Assembly: GCA_934591815.1 (NCBI GenBank)
Contig: CAKTPV010000016.1
Location: 1 to 44,246 of the forward strand
Direction: 5' to 3'
DNA: 44,246 nt
Source of the DNA: an uncultured Oscillospiraceae bacterium
Lineage (GTDB): Bacteria > Bacillota > Clostridia > Oscillospirales > Oscillospiraceae
Positions 31,200 through 39,507 of the stretch are shown in pieces. The translations under genes were made by a program, and so were the position numbers. Each line of letters starts with the position of its first letter. The stretch's first letter is position 1. The notes under the pieces were generated by a model. That model saw only the letters and a program-made list of their open reading frames with translations. It searched no databases and had not been told where the DNA came from.

Positions 31200-32537
31200 T
31201 TAATAGCTGCCCAGATCGGCGCTGGCGTCGCCCTCGACGCTCTTGCCGAACTCGTAGTCGTTGCCGGGCAGGATGGCGTTGAGGATCACGCCCGCCAGTG
31301 CGGCGATGGCCAGACCGGTCAGGGTGATGTCGGCGCTGCCCACGGTGAAGGTGATGCCGCCGGTGGAGGCGAAGCCCAGACCGCACACGAAGATGACGGC
31401 GGCGATGATGAGGTTGCGGGACTTGGTGAGATCCACCTTGTTCTCCACCACGTTGCGCACGCCCACGGCGGAGATCATACCGTACAGGACGAAGCTGACG
31501 CCGCCCACGATGGCGGTGGGGATGGAGTTCACCAGCGCGTCAAACTTGGGGGAGAAGCTGAGGATGATGGCGTACAGCGCCGCCAGACGGATGACCCGGG
31601 GATCGTACACACGGCTCAGTGCCAGCACGCCGGTGTTCTCGCCGTAGGTGGTGTTGGCAGGGCCACCGAACATACCGGCGAAGGCGGTGGCAAGACCGTC
31701 GCCCAGCAGGGTGCGGTGCAGGCCGGGATCCTCGATGAAGTTCTTGCCGGTGGTGGAGGAGATGGCGGAGATGTCGCCGATGTGCTCCATCATGGCGGCG
31801 ATGGCGATGGGCGCCATCACCAGGATGGAGGTCACATCGAACTTGGCGATGACGAACTTCTGCAGACCCACGATGTCGGCGCCGGCCACCTCGGTGAAGT
31901 CCACCTTACCGGCGATCAGCGCTACGATGTACGCGCCCACCACGCCCAGCAGGATGGGGATGATCTTGATCATGCCCTTGCCCCAGATGTTGGCCACGAT
32001 GATGATGGCGATGGCCACCAGAGCCAGCCACCAGCAGGTGGAGGCGTTGGTCACGGCGGTGCCGGACAGGTTCAGACCGATGAGGATGATGATGGGGCCA
32101 GTGACGATGGGGGGGAAGAACCGCATGACCTTCTTGGCGCCCACCAGCTTGAACAGCAGCGCCAGCACCAGATACAGCAGACCTGCGACCACCACGCCGC
32201 CCAGTGCGTAGGGCAGCTTCTCCTCGCCGGTCATGGCGGCGAACTTGCCGCTGTCCAGATTGGCTACCGCCTGGAAGCCGCCCAGAAAGGCGAAGGAGGA
32301 GCCCAGGAAGGCGGGTACCTTAAGCTTGGTGCACAGGTGGAACAGCAGCGTGCCGATACCGGCAAACAGCAGTGTGGTCTGGATGGACAGGGGCAGGCCG
32401 TAGCCGCTGACCAGAATGGGTACCAGCACCGTGGCGCCGAACATGGCGAACAGGTGCTGCAGGCCCAGCAGCATCATCCGGGGGACGCCCAATTCGCGGG
32501 CGTCGTAGATCGCTTCTTGTCCGAGTTTTTTGTTCAT
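31200..32537 (-). CDS. uraA: Uracil permease (NCS2 family)
   Basis: 445 residues, about 14 membrane segments. Characteristic UraA/PyrP stretches: LGLQHLFAMFGATVLVPIL, SSFAFLGGFQAVA, and the substrate-binding AMMEHIGDISAISS (with the key Glu) and GPANTTYGENTGV. It couples uracil uptake to protons. The ATG at 32537 follows AGAGGAATTGTCAC; an 8-residue longer form is less well supported. It stands alone behind a promoter and leader attenuator (32590-32752). Confidence 0.93.
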   Translation of the reverse strand: MNKKLGQEAIYDARELGVPRMMLLGLQHLFAMFGATVLVPILVSGYGLPLSIQTTLLFAGIGTLLFHLCTKLKVPAFLGSSFAFLGGFQAVANLDSGKFAAMTGEEKLPYALGGVVVAGLLYLVLALLFKLVGAKKVMRFFPPIVTGPIIILIGLNLSGTAVTNASTCWWLALVAIAIIIVANIWGKGMIKIIPILLGVVGAYIVALIAGKVDFTEVAGADIVGLQKFVIAKFDVTSILVMAPIAIAAMMEHIGDISAISSTTGKNFIEDPGLHRTLLGDGLATAFAGMFGGPANTTYGENTGVLALSRVYDPRVIRLAALYAIILSFSPKFDALVNSIPTAIVGGVSFVLYGMISAVGVRNVVENKVDLTKSRNLIIAAVIFVCGLGFASTGGITFTVGSADITLTGLAIAALAGVILNAILPGNDYEFGKSVEGDASADLGSY

Positions 32538-32587
32538 GTGACAATTCCTCTCTTTCTTCACTCTTTATTTCCAATTACTTGCAAACA

Positions 32588-32620
32588 CAAAAAAATAACC
32601 GGTGAAACGATCACCGGCCA
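32588..32620 (-). terminator. Leader terminator (attenuator) upstream of uraA
   Basis: In the minus-strand RNA GGCCGGUGA, UCGUU, UCACCGGUU, AUUUUUUUG: a 9-bp stem with a textbook U-run, located about 50 bases before the uraA ATG and downstream of its promoter, so it must control read-through. The UGA that ends the leader ORF is the last triplet of the 5' arm. Confidence 0.88.
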
Positions 32621-32694
32621 ATGGAAACAACAATATCAAAAATAGAAACAATGGGAGCCGTCATCTGCGTTTTCATCGTATACTGGCAGATCAT
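32611..32694 (-). CDS. uraA leader peptide (27 aa)
   Basis: Minus-strand ATG at 32694 preceded by GAGAGGAGGGACAGCC, a strong binding site. The 27 codons read MICQYTMKTQMTAPIVSIFD and then IVVSIGR, ending at TGA inside the attenuator stem. The last ~33 bases before the stem are U-rich (AUU, GUU, UUU, UCU codons). A ribosome that keeps up with polymerase would cover the stem and allow read-through, as in E. coli pyrBI, where low UTP slows polymerase over a U-rich tract. The peptide itself has no recognisable function. Confidence 0.68.
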   Translation of the reverse strand: MICQYTMKTQMTAPIVSIFDIVVSIGR

Positions 32695-32723
32695 GGCTGT
32701 CCCTCCTCTCATTTTTCTCGCCT

Positions 32724-32752
32724 ATTATACGAGCCGCCCCCGGAAAAAGCAA
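32724..32752 (-). promoter_or_regulatory. uraA leader promoter
   Basis: Minus-strand TTGCTT (32747-32752), 17-bp spacer, TATAAT (32724-32729). Transcription would begin about 20-25 bases before the leader ATG. Confidence 0.85.
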
Positions 32753-32853
32753 TACATTTCTGCGCCAAGAAACCGTCAAAAATCCCGGCATTTCTTTGGT
32801 GGATTCGACAAAACCCCCATTTTTTCCATGTCCGTCCTCGGCAGGTATCTCTA

Positions 32854-32882
32854 TTTACAGTCCTCGCGAATCGTGGTAACAT
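32854..32882 (+). promoter_or_regulatory. birA promoter
   Basis: TTTACA (32854-32859), 17-bp spacer, TAACAT (32877-32882), 23 bases before the ATG. Confidence 0.6.
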
Positions 32883-32905
32883 TACGTGGAAAAGGAGGCG
32901 GTGCC

Positions 32906-33661
32906 ATGGACATCCCGGTATATCACTACGACACGCTGGACTCCACCAATACCCAGTGCAGGCGTTTGGCGGCAGAGGGCGCCGCAGCCGCTGTGGTGAC
33001 GGCGGACTGCCAGACAGCGGGCCGTGGCCGTATGGGACGACGCTTTCAGTCCCCGCCGGGTCTGGGGCTGTACCTGTCCGTCCTGTGGCGCACCGGCCTT
33101 GCCGCCGGGACACTGCCCACGATCACGCCGCTGGCGGCGGTGGCGGTGTGCCGCGCCATCGAAGGTGTCTGCGGTCTGCGCTGCGGCATCAAGTGGCCCA
33201 ACGACCTGCTGCTGGGCGGCAGAAAGGTCTGCGGCATCCTGACGGAGTCGGCGTTCCGTCCCGACGGCACGCCGGACTGGGTCATCGTGGGCATCGGCAT
33301 CAATGTGTCCCAGACCGCTGATGACTTCTCCCCCGACGTGGCCGCCATCGCCACGTCTCTCCGCGGCCAGCTGGGGCGCGACGTGTCCCGCGACACGCTG
33401 GCGCAGGCGCTGGTGGGCGAGCTGACGGAGCTGCACGACCACGCCCTCCCCGACCCCGCCCTGTGGCGGGAGGACTACTGCGCCCGCTGCGTCAACACGG
33501 GCCAACAGGTGCAGGTGGTGCGCGGCGGCACCGTGCGCCATGCCGTGGCGGAGGGCATTGACCCGCAATACGGCCTGACGGTGCGGTATGGCGACGGCAC
33601 CGTGGAGACGCTGTACAGCGGCGAGGTGTCCGTCCGGGGTCTCTATGGATATTCTGAATGA
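32906..33661 (+). CDS. birA: Biotin--[acetyl-CoA-carboxylase] ligase, monofunctional
   Basis: 251 residues. The biotin/ATP loop reads GRGRMGRRFQSPPG (from about residue 38) and KWPNDLLLGGRKVCGIL follows, both diagnostic of BirA. The N-terminal HTH of bifunctional BirA is absent: the protein begins directly with YHYDTLDSTNTQCR. It attaches biotin to carboxylase carrier domains and, without the HTH, is unlikely to be the repressor. The ATG at 32906 follows AAAAGGAGGCGGTGCC; the much longer open frame upstream lies over the uraA leader and is not coding. The downstream chrA genes are nearly contiguous. Confidence 0.94.
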   Translation: MDIPVYHYDTLDSTNTQCRRLAAEGAAAAVVTADCQTAGRGRMGRRFQSPPGLGLYLSVLWRTGLAAGTLPTITPLAAVAVCRAIEGVCGLRCGIKWPNDLLLGGRKVCGILTESAFRPDGTPDWVIVGIGINVSQTADDFSPDVAAIATSLRGQLGRDVSRDTLAQALVGELTELHDHALPDPALWREDYCARCVNTGQQVQVVRGGTVRHAVAEGIDPQYGLTVRYGDGTVETLYSGEVSVRGLYGYSE

Positions 33662-33670
33662 GGTGATCTT

Positions 33671-34213
33671 GTGAAATTACTGTGGGAGCTGTTCCTCACC
33701 TTTGCCAAGGTGGGGGTCATGACATTTGGCGGCGGCATGGCCATGCTGCCCATCCTCCAGCGTGAGGTGGTGGAGAACAAGGGCTGGGCCACCGACGAGG
33801 AGTTGGTGGACTATTTCGCCATCGGCCAGTGTACGCCCGGCATCATCGCCGTGAACACCGCCACCTTTGTGGGGCAGAAGCAGCGGGGCGTCGTAGGCGG
33901 CATCGTAGCCACGCTGGGCATCGTGTTCCCCTCCCTTCTCATCATCACGGTGCTGGCCGGCGTCATCAATAGCTTCTCCCATCTGGACTGGGTGCAGCAC
34001 GCCTTTGCCGGCATCCGCGTGTGCGTGTGCGTGCTGATCTTCAACGCCGTGCTGAAGCTGCTGAAAAGCTCCGTGAAGGACTGGCCTGCCGCCGTGATCT
34101 TCGTCGCGGTGCTGGCGGCCTCCCTGTTTACCAACCTCTCCCCCGTGCTTTTTGTGGCGGCGGCCGCCCTGTGCGGCATCGTCGTCCAGAACCTGATAAG
34201 GAGGGAGAAATAA
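33671..34213 (+). CDS. Chromate transporter ChrA, first half-size subunit
   Basis: 180 residues, one CHR domain: LFLTFAKVGVMTFGGGMAMLPIL, CTPGIIAVNTATFVG, then hydrophobic helices. GTG start at 33671 with GAGGTGATCTT before it. Half-size CHR proteins work as heterodimers of two inverted-topology subunits; the second is encoded immediately next with a one-base overlap (TAATG). Members export chromate, but in anaerobic gut bacteria the physiological anion is uncertain. Confidence 0.9.
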   Translation: MKLLWELFLTFAKVGVMTFGGGMAMLPILQREVVENKGWATDEELVDYFAIGQCTPGIIAVNTATFVGQKQRGVVGGIVATLGIVFPSLLIITVLAGVINSFSHLDWVQHAFAGIRVCVCVLIFNAVLKLLKSSVKDWPAAVIFVAVLAASLFTNLSPVLFVAAAALCGIVVQNLIRREK

Positions 34214-34773
34214 TGCTGTACCTCCGTCTTTTCTGGGAATTCTTCAAGGCCGGTCTATTCGCCGTGGGCGGCGGACTGGCCACCCTCCCCTTTTTGCAGG
34301 ATATGGCCGACCGCACCGGCTGGTTTACCCACGCCCAGCTGGCAGATATGCTGGCGGTGTCCGAGTCCACCCCCGGCCCCATCGGCGTAAACATGGCCAC
34401 CTATGTGGGCTTCACCACCGGCGGTGTCGGCGGTGCGCTCATCGCTACGCTGGGCCTTGTGACGCCGTCGGTCATCGTCATCCTCATCGTGGCGGCGTTT
34501 TTGAAGGCGTTCCGCGACAGCAAATGGGTCAGTGCAGCCTTCTACGGCCTGCGCCCCGCCTCCACCGCGCTGGTGGCGGCGGCGGGCATCTCCGTGGTGC
34601 TCATCGCGCTGGTGAACGTGGGCGGCACCGGTCTGGCGCTGCTGAACTGGAAGGCCCTCGCGCTGGCAGCTGTGCTGCTGGTTCTGACGCGTTGGGTCAA
34701 ATTCACCAAAAATCTGCATCCCATTCTGTTCATTCTGGCCAGCGCTGCCGTGGGCGTGGTGTTCGGGTTCTGA
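34213..34773 (+). CDS. Chromate transporter ChrA, second half-size subunit
   Basis: 186 residues: LFWEFFKAGLFAVGGGLATLPFL, ESTPGPIGVNMATYVG, then four or so further helices. The GGG-L-A-LPF and STPGPIGVN motifs are the CHR signature. The ATG at 34213 overlaps the stop of the first subunit, with AAGGAGGGAG before it. The pair makes one transporter and ends at a strong terminator. Confidence 0.9.
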   Translation: MLYLRLFWEFFKAGLFAVGGGLATLPFLQDMADRTGWFTHAQLADMLAVSESTPGPIGVNMATYVGFTTGGVGGALIATLGLVTPSVIVILIVAAFLKAFRDSKWVSAAFYGLRPASTALVAAAGISVVLIALVNVGGTGLALLNWKALALAAVLLVLTRWVKFTKNLHPILFILASAAVGVVFGF

Positions 34774-34778
34774 ATCGC

Positions 34779-34820
34779 AAAAAAGGATGGCTGTCTCTTT
34801 CGAGGCAGCCATCCTTTTTC
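34779..34820 (+). terminator. Terminator of birA-chrA unit
   Basis: AAAAAGGATGGCTGTCTC, TTTC, GAGGCAGCCATCCTTTTT, with one G-U pair. Confidence 0.92.
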
Positions 34821-34867
34821 TATGCGGACACCTCCCGCCCCCTGCCCGCTAACGTGGCTGCCCGCTC

Positions 34868-34896
34868 TTGACAACGCTTTGCCGCTGTGCTACAAT
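34868..34896 (+). promoter_or_regulatory. Promoter of the DUF3793 gene
   Basis: TTGACA (34868-34873), 17-bp spacer, TACAAT (34891-34896). Confidence 0.85.
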
Positions 34897-34899
34897 CTT

Positions 34900-34949
34900 A
34901 GTTAAAGTCCTTTAACTGCAAAGGCGTTTTTTATTGTCCAGCAGTTAAA
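34900..34949 (+). promoter_or_regulatory. Operator-like inverted repeats downstream of the promoter
   Basis: AGTTAAA-GTCC-TTTAACT (34900-34917) starts three bases after the -10 box, as expected for a repressor site over the start point. Its right arm TTTAACTGC also pairs perfectly with GCAGTTAAA at 34941-34949, so two exclusive hairpins are possible in the RNA. A T-run (GTTTTTTATT) lies between them at 34926-34935. Confidence 0.55.
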
Positions 34950-35018
34950 TGAATCTAACCGCGTATGACCGCGCTGTTTTTACGGCACACTGCACACAGC
35001 ATCAAAAGGAGGTTTTCC

Positions 35019-35663
35019 ATGTCGGAGGAAATTCTGGTCAAGCAAGGCGCGCCCACGCTGGCGGGCATCAAGACGGGCAGTCTGTTTCCCTGCCCCTGCC
35101 GCGACGAGAGCGCGCTGCTGAATGATATCCGCCGGTTGAACCGGCTGCTGGCACCCAAGGGGCTTTGCCTGCTGCCCATCCGCTTCAAGGACGAGCAGGC
35201 GCTGCTGTATCTCTACCGCCCCGCCGTGCTGCACCGCGACCTGCAAAATCGGCTGGCGCGGCGCATCCTGTCGGACGCCGGATACCCCGCCGACGGCGGC
35301 TGCGGCCGCTGCGTCGCCCAACTCATCCGCCGATTCCGGGAGGGCGGCCAGTTTCCCCACGAGGTGGGGCTGTTCCTCAGCTATCCGCCGGAGGATGTGC
35401 AGGGCTTCATCGACCACCGCGCCTGCGATTTCAAGTGCGCGGGGCTATGGAAGGTCTATGGCGACGAGCAACAAGCACAGCGGCTGTTCTCCCGGTTCAA
35501 GCACTGCACCGAGGACTACTGCGCCCGCTGGCAGACCGGCTGGGACATCGACCGTCTGGCAGTATCCACCCGCCGCACCGGGACGCAGCCAATATCCGAC
35601 ACATTCCGCAGACCGGGATTGTGCGGCGGCGGAAAGTGTGGTACAATGGCCGCAATGTCTTGA
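35019..35663 (+). CDS. DUF3793 family protein
   Basis: 214 residues with the DUF3793 pattern: PTLAGIKTGSLFPCPC, LNRLLAPKGLCLLPIRFKDEQALLYLYRP, FPHEVGLFLSYPPEDVQGFI, and GLWKVYGDEQQAQRLFSRF. Cytosolic, function unknown. From general knowledge, DUF3793 genes often sit near iron-uptake or flavodoxin genes in clostridia, and a metal-dependent repressor on the inverted repeat at 34900 would fit, but nothing here proves it. AAAAGGAGGTTTTCC precedes the ATG. The C-terminal ~30 residues are Gly/Cys-rich and poorly conserved in appearance. exoA follows after 20 bases. Confidence 0.85.
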   Translation: MSEEILVKQGAPTLAGIKTGSLFPCPCRDESALLNDIRRLNRLLAPKGLCLLPIRFKDEQALLYLYRPAVLHRDLQNRLARRILSDAGYPADGGCGRCVAQLIRRFREGGQFPHEVGLFLSYPPEDVQGFIDHRACDFKCAGLWKVYGDEQQAQRLFSRFKHCTEDYCARWQTGWDIDRLAVSTRRTGTQPISDTFRRPGLCGGGKCGTMAAMS

Positions 35664-35683
35664 GAAACACGGAGGGACACAGC

Positions 35684-36442
35684 ATGCGGCTGATCTCATG
35701 GAACGTCAACGGCCTGCGGGCCTGCCTGAATAAGGGCTTTCTGGATTTCTGCACACTGGCAGATGCCGACGTCATCTGCTTGCAGGAGACGAAGATGCGC
35801 CCGGAGCAGGCATCCTTTGCGCTGGAGGGCTACCACCGCTTCTGGAACAGCGCCGACAAGGCGGGTTACGCCGGCACCGCCGTGTTCACGCGCCGCCAGC
35901 CCCTGTCCGTGACCTACGACTTCGGGGACGACGTTCACCGTCACGAGGGACGGGTCATCACGGCGGAGTTCGAGGACTTCTATCTGGTCTGCTGCTACAC
36001 CCCCAACTCCAAGGATCAGCTGGCGCGGCTGGATTACCGCATGGCGTGGGAGGACGATATCCGCGCCTACCTGATGGAGCTGGACGCCCAAAAGCCGGTG
36101 GTCTACTGCGGCGACCTGAACGTGGCCCATCAGGAGATCGACCTGAAGAATCCCAAGTCCAACCGGATGAATCCCGGCTTCTCCGACGAGGAGCGGGGCA
36201 AGATGACCCAGCTGCTCGCCAGCGGCTTCGTGGACACCTTCCGCGCCCTGTACCCCGACCGCACCGGCGCCTATTCGTGGTGGAGCTACCGCTTCCACGC
36301 ACGGGAGAACAACGCCGGATGGCGCATCGACTACTTCATCGTGTCTCAGCGGCTGATGCCCCGCGTCAAAAGCGCGGACATCTGGCCGGAGATCACCGGC
36401 AGCGACCACTGCCCCGTGGTGCTGGAGCTTGCGGATGCATAA
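35684..36442 (+). CDS. xth: Exodeoxyribonuclease III (AP endonuclease)
   Basis: 252 residues of the EEP superfamily. Catalytic motifs are plain: ISWNVNGLRA with the Asn, LQETKM (metal Glu), YTPNS, YCGDLNVAH (Asp/Asn), WSYR, IDYFIVS and the final GSDHCPV (Asp-His). It cleaves at abasic sites and degrades 3' ends in base-excision repair. Length and order are those of ExoA/Xth. ACGGAGGGACACAGC precedes the ATG. Probably co-transcribed with DUF3793. Confidence 0.97.
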   Translation: MRLISWNVNGLRACLNKGFLDFCTLADADVICLQETKMRPEQASFALEGYHRFWNSADKAGYAGTAVFTRRQPLSVTYDFGDDVHRHEGRVITAEFEDFYLVCCYTPNSKDQLARLDYRMAWEDDIRAYLMELDAQKPVVYCGDLNVAHQEIDLKNPKSNRMNPGFSDEERGKMTQLLASGFVDTFRALYPDRTGAYSWWSYRFHARENNAGWRIDYFIVSQRLMPRVKSADIWPEITGSDHCPVVLELADA

Positions 36443-36477
36443 AAAAGGGAGCCGTCCCGCGGGACGGCTCCCTTTTT
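36441..36477. terminator. Bidirectional terminator
   Basis: AAAAAAGGGAGCCGTCCC, GC, GGGACGGCTCCCTTTTT, just past the exonuclease stop and before the stop of the convergent purine permease. Confidence 0.93.
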
Positions 36478-36482
36478 ATGCT

Positions 36483-37841
36483 TCAGTTATCCTCCCGCGG
36501 CAGCACCAGATTCAGGAACACCGCCAACAGCGTGGCGATGACCACCGGCGACTTGCCGAAGATGGTGGTCACGGCCTCCGGGAATTGTGCCAGCGCGTCC
36601 GCCGCCTGCGAGATGCCCACGCCCAGTGCCGCGGACAGTCCCACGATAGTGGTATTGCGGGCGGTGATGCCCTCCCCGGCGATGAGCTTCATGCCGGTCA
36701 TGGCGATGGTGGAGAACACCGCCACCGTAGCGCCGCCCAGCACGCACTGGGGGATGGTGGTCAGAACGGCGGAGAACTTAGGCACCACGCCTGCCAGCAG
36801 CAGGAAGCCGCCGGTCATGGCAAACACCCACCGGTTTATCACCTTGTTGGTGGCCACGATACCTACGTTCTGAGAGTAGGTGGCCGTGGGCAAGCCGCCC
36901 AGCAGTGCCGTCAGAATATTGCTGACGCCGTAGGCCGCGATACCGCCCTGCAATTCCCGGTCGGTGGGCTCCCGGTCCATGCCGCCCACGGTGGTGGCGG
37001 TCAGGTCGCCGATGGCCTGAATGGAGTTGATGGCGAACAGCAGACCCAGCGCGATGCAGCCGGAGGGCTCAAAGGTGACGCCGAAGGGCAGCACCTGCGG
37101 CAGCGAAAACCACGACGCCTCGCCGATGCCGGATAAGTCCACCATGCCCGCCGCCAGCGCCACGGCGTAGCCCGCCAGAATGCCCAGCAGGATGGACGCC
37201 AGCTTGCAGATGCCCTTGCCGTGGTTGGTCAGCACCAGCACCGCCGCCAGCGTGAAAGCCGCGATGGCCCAGTTCTGCCACGAGCCGTAGACCAATGCCG
37301 CGGTAAGGCCGCGCTCCGTCACCACCGACTCGTAGGTGTTGCCGGTGCCGCCGGCCATGTAGTGGATGGCCGTGGGATACAGGGAAAGGCCGATGGTGAA
37401 CACCACCGTACCGGTGATGACCGGCGGAAACAGGCGGCGGATGGGCTTGATGAAGATGCCCACCAGCGTGGCCACCACGCCGCCCACGATCATGGCCCCC
37501 GCCACGGCCGCCAGTCCGCCGCCGCCGGAGGCGATGGCCTGCATACTGGGCAGATACGCAAAGCTGACACCGAAGATGACCGGCAGCCCCGCGCCGAACC
37601 GTCCGCCGATGGGGAACAGCTCCAACAGCGTGGTCACCGCCGACATCACCAGTGACGCCTGGATCAGCAGCACACGCTGGCTCTGCGGCAGACCCACGGT
37701 GTGGGCGATGATGATGGCCGGTGTCACGCACCCCACGATCATGGCCACCAGATGCTGCAAGGCCATGGAGACGGTCATCCCGATCGGTGGGATGCCCCGG
37801 AATTGAAACAGCGCCTGCTGGCTGCGTACAGTCTTTTGCAT
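36483..37841 (-). CDS. NCS2 purine (xanthine/uric acid) permease
   Basis: 452 residues with about 14 helices. PIGMTVSMALQHLVAMIVGCVTP opens the NCS2 fold; the signature QNVGIVATNKVINRW and INSIQAIGDLTATTVGG (with GGLPTATYSQNVG) are of the xanthine/uric-acid subgroup (PbuX/PucJ/XanQ), not the uracil subgroup. The ATG at 37841 follows GAAGGAGGACACACC. No purine riboswitch can be placed: promoter and start are only about 45 bases apart. Which purine it carries is uncertain. Confidence 0.9.
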   Translation of the reverse strand: MQKTVRSQQALFQFRGIPPIGMTVSMALQHLVAMIVGCVTPAIIIAHTVGLPQSQRVLLIQASLVMSAVTTLLELFPIGGRFGAGLPVIFGVSFAYLPSMQAIASGGGGLAAVAGAMIVGGVVATLVGIFIKPIRRLFPPVITGTVVFTIGLSLYPTAIHYMAGGTGNTYESVVTERGLTAALVYGSWQNWAIAAFTLAAVLVLTNHGKGICKLASILLGILAGYAVALAAGMVDLSGIGEASWFSLPQVLPFGVTFEPSGCIALGLLFAINSIQAIGDLTATTVGGMDREPTDRELQGGIAAYGVSNILTALLGGLPTATYSQNVGIVATNKVINRWVFAMTGGFLLLAGVVPKFSAVLTTIPQCVLGGATVAVFSTIAMTGMKLIAGEGITARNTTIVGLSAALGVGISQAADALAQFPEAVTTIFGKSPVVIATLLAVFLNLVLPREDN

Positions 37842-37880
37842 GGTGTGTCCTCCTTCGAGCTGCCGCCTGTGATATTCCCT

Positions 37881-37909
37881 ATTGTACCACACTTTCTTAA
37901 CGAAACCAA
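37881..37909 (-). promoter_or_regulatory. Purine permease promoter
   Basis: Minus-strand TTGGTT (37904-37909), 17-bp spacer, TACAAT (37881-37886). Confidence 0.7.
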
Positions 37910-37984
37910 AATATTCTTTGTGTACCTGACAATTTTTTTGGCGCGGTGGCGCAAAAACCGCCGTTTTCTATCGCCACGCAAAGG

Positions 37985-38010
37985 AAAAAAGCCGCTCTCG
38001 CGGCTTTTTT
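37985..38010. terminator. Terminator of the CNNM/HlyC gene
   Basis: AAAAAAGCCGC, TCTC, GCGGCTTTTTT; symmetrical, placed 27 bases beyond the CNNM stop on the minus strand. Confidence 0.9.
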
Positions 38011-38036
38011 CCTGCAACCATACGGTTCTATATCGG

Positions 38037-39281
38037 TCACGCAGTGGCGTTCGGCGTCTCCTGCTCCACATGGATCTCCTCAATGCGGTGGTTCTCCACC
38101 CGTGTGACCTCCACGCGCAGGCCATCGAGGGTAAAGCTGTCCCCCGCCTCCGGCACGCGGCCGAACTGCTCCATGACCCAGCCGCTGACGGATACCATCT
38201 CCGAATCGGTCTTGAGATGGAAGTAGGCGGCGAAGTCGTCAAAATCCATGGCCGCGTCCACCGCATAGGCGTCCGGCCCCAGCTTCCGCAGGAATACCTC
38301 CTCCTCGTCGTGTTCGTCCCAGATCTCGCCCACCAGCTCCTCCAGAATATCCTCCATGGTGACGATGCCGCAGGTGCCGCCGCACTCGTCTACCACCACC
38401 GCCACATGGGTCTTGGCCTGCTGCAGCTTCTTCAGCAGCAGGCGGATGGGCTCGTTCTCCAGCGCGAACAGCGGCGGGGAGATGATGTCCCGCAGCGGCT
38501 TGTCCGTCACGCCGCAGCCCACATAGAACTCCTTCCGATGGATGGTGCCCAGAATGTGGTCGATGGAATCCTCGTAGATCAGCAGCCGGGAGTATTTGGT
38601 CGTGGTAAACAGCGCCGCCACCTCCTCCTTGCCGGCAGTGACGGGCAGCGCCGCCAGATCCACCCGGTGAATGAGGATGTCCTGCGCCACCTGCTCGGAA
38701 AAGCCGATAGCGTTTTTCAGCAGCTCGCCCTCGTCCCGGTCGATGCTGCCATCCTGCTGCACCTCGTCCACCAACATCAGCAGCTCCTCTTGGGACATTT
38801 TGCTCCCGCCGCTGAGACGGAACACCCGGCTCAGCAGTTTCTTCCACAGGGAAAACAGCCAGTTCAGCGGCAGCAGCACCCATATGAATACCCGCAGGAT
38901 GGGGGCGGACAGCATGGTACACCGCTCCGCGCAATCCTTGGCGATGCTCTTGGGGGAAATCTCGCCGAAGATCAGCACCACTACCGTCACCACCACCGTG
39001 GAGATGGTGGCGCCCGCGTCGCCGTAGTGCCGCACGAACAGCACCGTGCCGATGGACGCGGTGGCGATATTGACGATGTTGTTGCCGATGAGGATGGTGG
39101 ACAGCAGCCGGTCGTACTGCCCCAGCAGCTTCAGGCTCAGTGCCGCGTTTCTGCTCCCCTTCTCCGCCAGCGTCCTGAGACGCGTGGTGTTGGCGGAGGA
39201 AAACGCCGTCTCCGTGGCGGAAAAATAGGCGGACAGCAGCAGGCAGACCGCCATGATCATGATACAAGTTGTGGTTGACAA
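38037..39281 (-). CDS. CNNM/HlyC-CorC family membrane protein with CBS pair
   Basis: 414 residues. N-terminal CNNM (DUF21) region of four helices, with [40 protein letters not shown] and [12 protein letters not shown]; a CBS pair near 200-330 ([49 protein letters not shown]); and the CorC/HlyC C-terminal domain to DTF-like [12 protein letters not shown]. The family moves or senses Mg and possibly other cations; older names such as hemolysin are misleading. I use the TTG at 39281, which has AAAAGGAGTTACAT before it and places [19 protein letters not shown] as the first helix; an ATG 6 codons later has no such site. Confidence 0.88.
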   Translation of the reverse strand: MSTTTCIMIMAVCLLLSAYFSATETAFSSANTTRLRTLAEKGSRNAALSLKLLGQYDRLLSTILIGNNIVNIATASIGTVLFVRHYGDAGATISTVVVTVVVLIFGEISPKSIAKDCAERCTMLSAPILRVFIWVLLPLNWLFSLWKKLLSRVFRLSGGSKMSQEELLMLVDEVQQDGSIDRDEGELLKNAIGFSEQVAQDILIHRVDLAALPVTAGKEEVAALFTTTKYSRLLIYEDSIDHILGTIHRKEFYVGCGVTDKPLRDIISPPLFALENEPIRLLLKKLQQAKTHVAVVVDECGGTCGIVTMEDILEELVGEIWDEHDEEEVFLRKLGPDAYAVDAAMDFDDFAAYFHLKTDSEMVSVSGWVMEQFGRVPEAGDSFTLDGLRVEVTRVENHRIEEIHVEQETPNATA

Positions 39282-39330
39282 AATATGTAACTCCTTTTCT
39301 GTCGTCTGTTTTTTACCGGTGAATAGATGC

Positions 39331-39441
39331 CTATAAGCGCAAAAAAGCACGTCTGCCCCGCAAAACACAGCGCAGATATGCTCCCACAAACAGATGGCAG
39401 TTCAGATGGTTACCCGGATAGTCACCGCCGTCAGTATCCAT
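39331..39441 (-). pseudogene. Short leader frame, possible remnant of a second CNNM gene
   Basis: Minus-strand ATG at 39441, 11 bases after AAGGAGGAGGGG, opens 36 codons: MDTDGGDYPGNHLNCHLFVG, AYLRCVLRGRRAFLRL. The start MDTDGG and the later GAY resemble first residues of CNNM/HlyC proteins ([11 protein letters not shown]). If ten bases (CTGCGCTGTG) are skipped after GAY the frame reads AYFCGADVLFCAYRHL, closer still. This suggests the 5' end of a deleted tandem paralogue. It could instead be a leader peptide, because a terminator-like hairpin overlaps it. Confidence 0.4.
39341..39382 (-). terminator. Terminator-like hairpin in the CNNM leader
   Basis: In the minus-strand RNA AGCAUAUCUGC and GCAGACGUGCU pair at 10 of 11 positions, followed by UUUUU. 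It lies between the promoter (39479-39507) and the CNNM start (39281). It may be an attenuator. Confidence 0.5.
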
Positions 39442-39478
39442 ATAAGCGTGATCCCCTCCTCCTTGATAAGCTGGTGGC

Positions 39479-39507
39479 AGTATACCAGAAAATCCGCGTC
39501 CCGTCGA
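39479..39507 (-). promoter_or_regulatory. Promoter upstream of the CNNM leader
   Basis: Minus-strand TCGACG (39502-39507), 17-bp spacer, extended -10 TGGTATACT (TATACT at 39479-39484). It gives a leader of roughly 190 bases. Confidence 0.65.

Noticed and set aside
37842..38036. Purine riboswitch before the purine permease
   Set aside because: The promoter is only about 40-45 bases before the ATG, too short for an aptamer, and no purine-switch core is present.
39390..39470. M-box (Mg2+) riboswitch before the CNNM gene
   Set aside because: UAUAUGGAUAC and GGGUAA resemble M-box core pieces, but the spacing is far too short and the other conserved elements are missing; coding-remnant or leader-peptide readings fit better.
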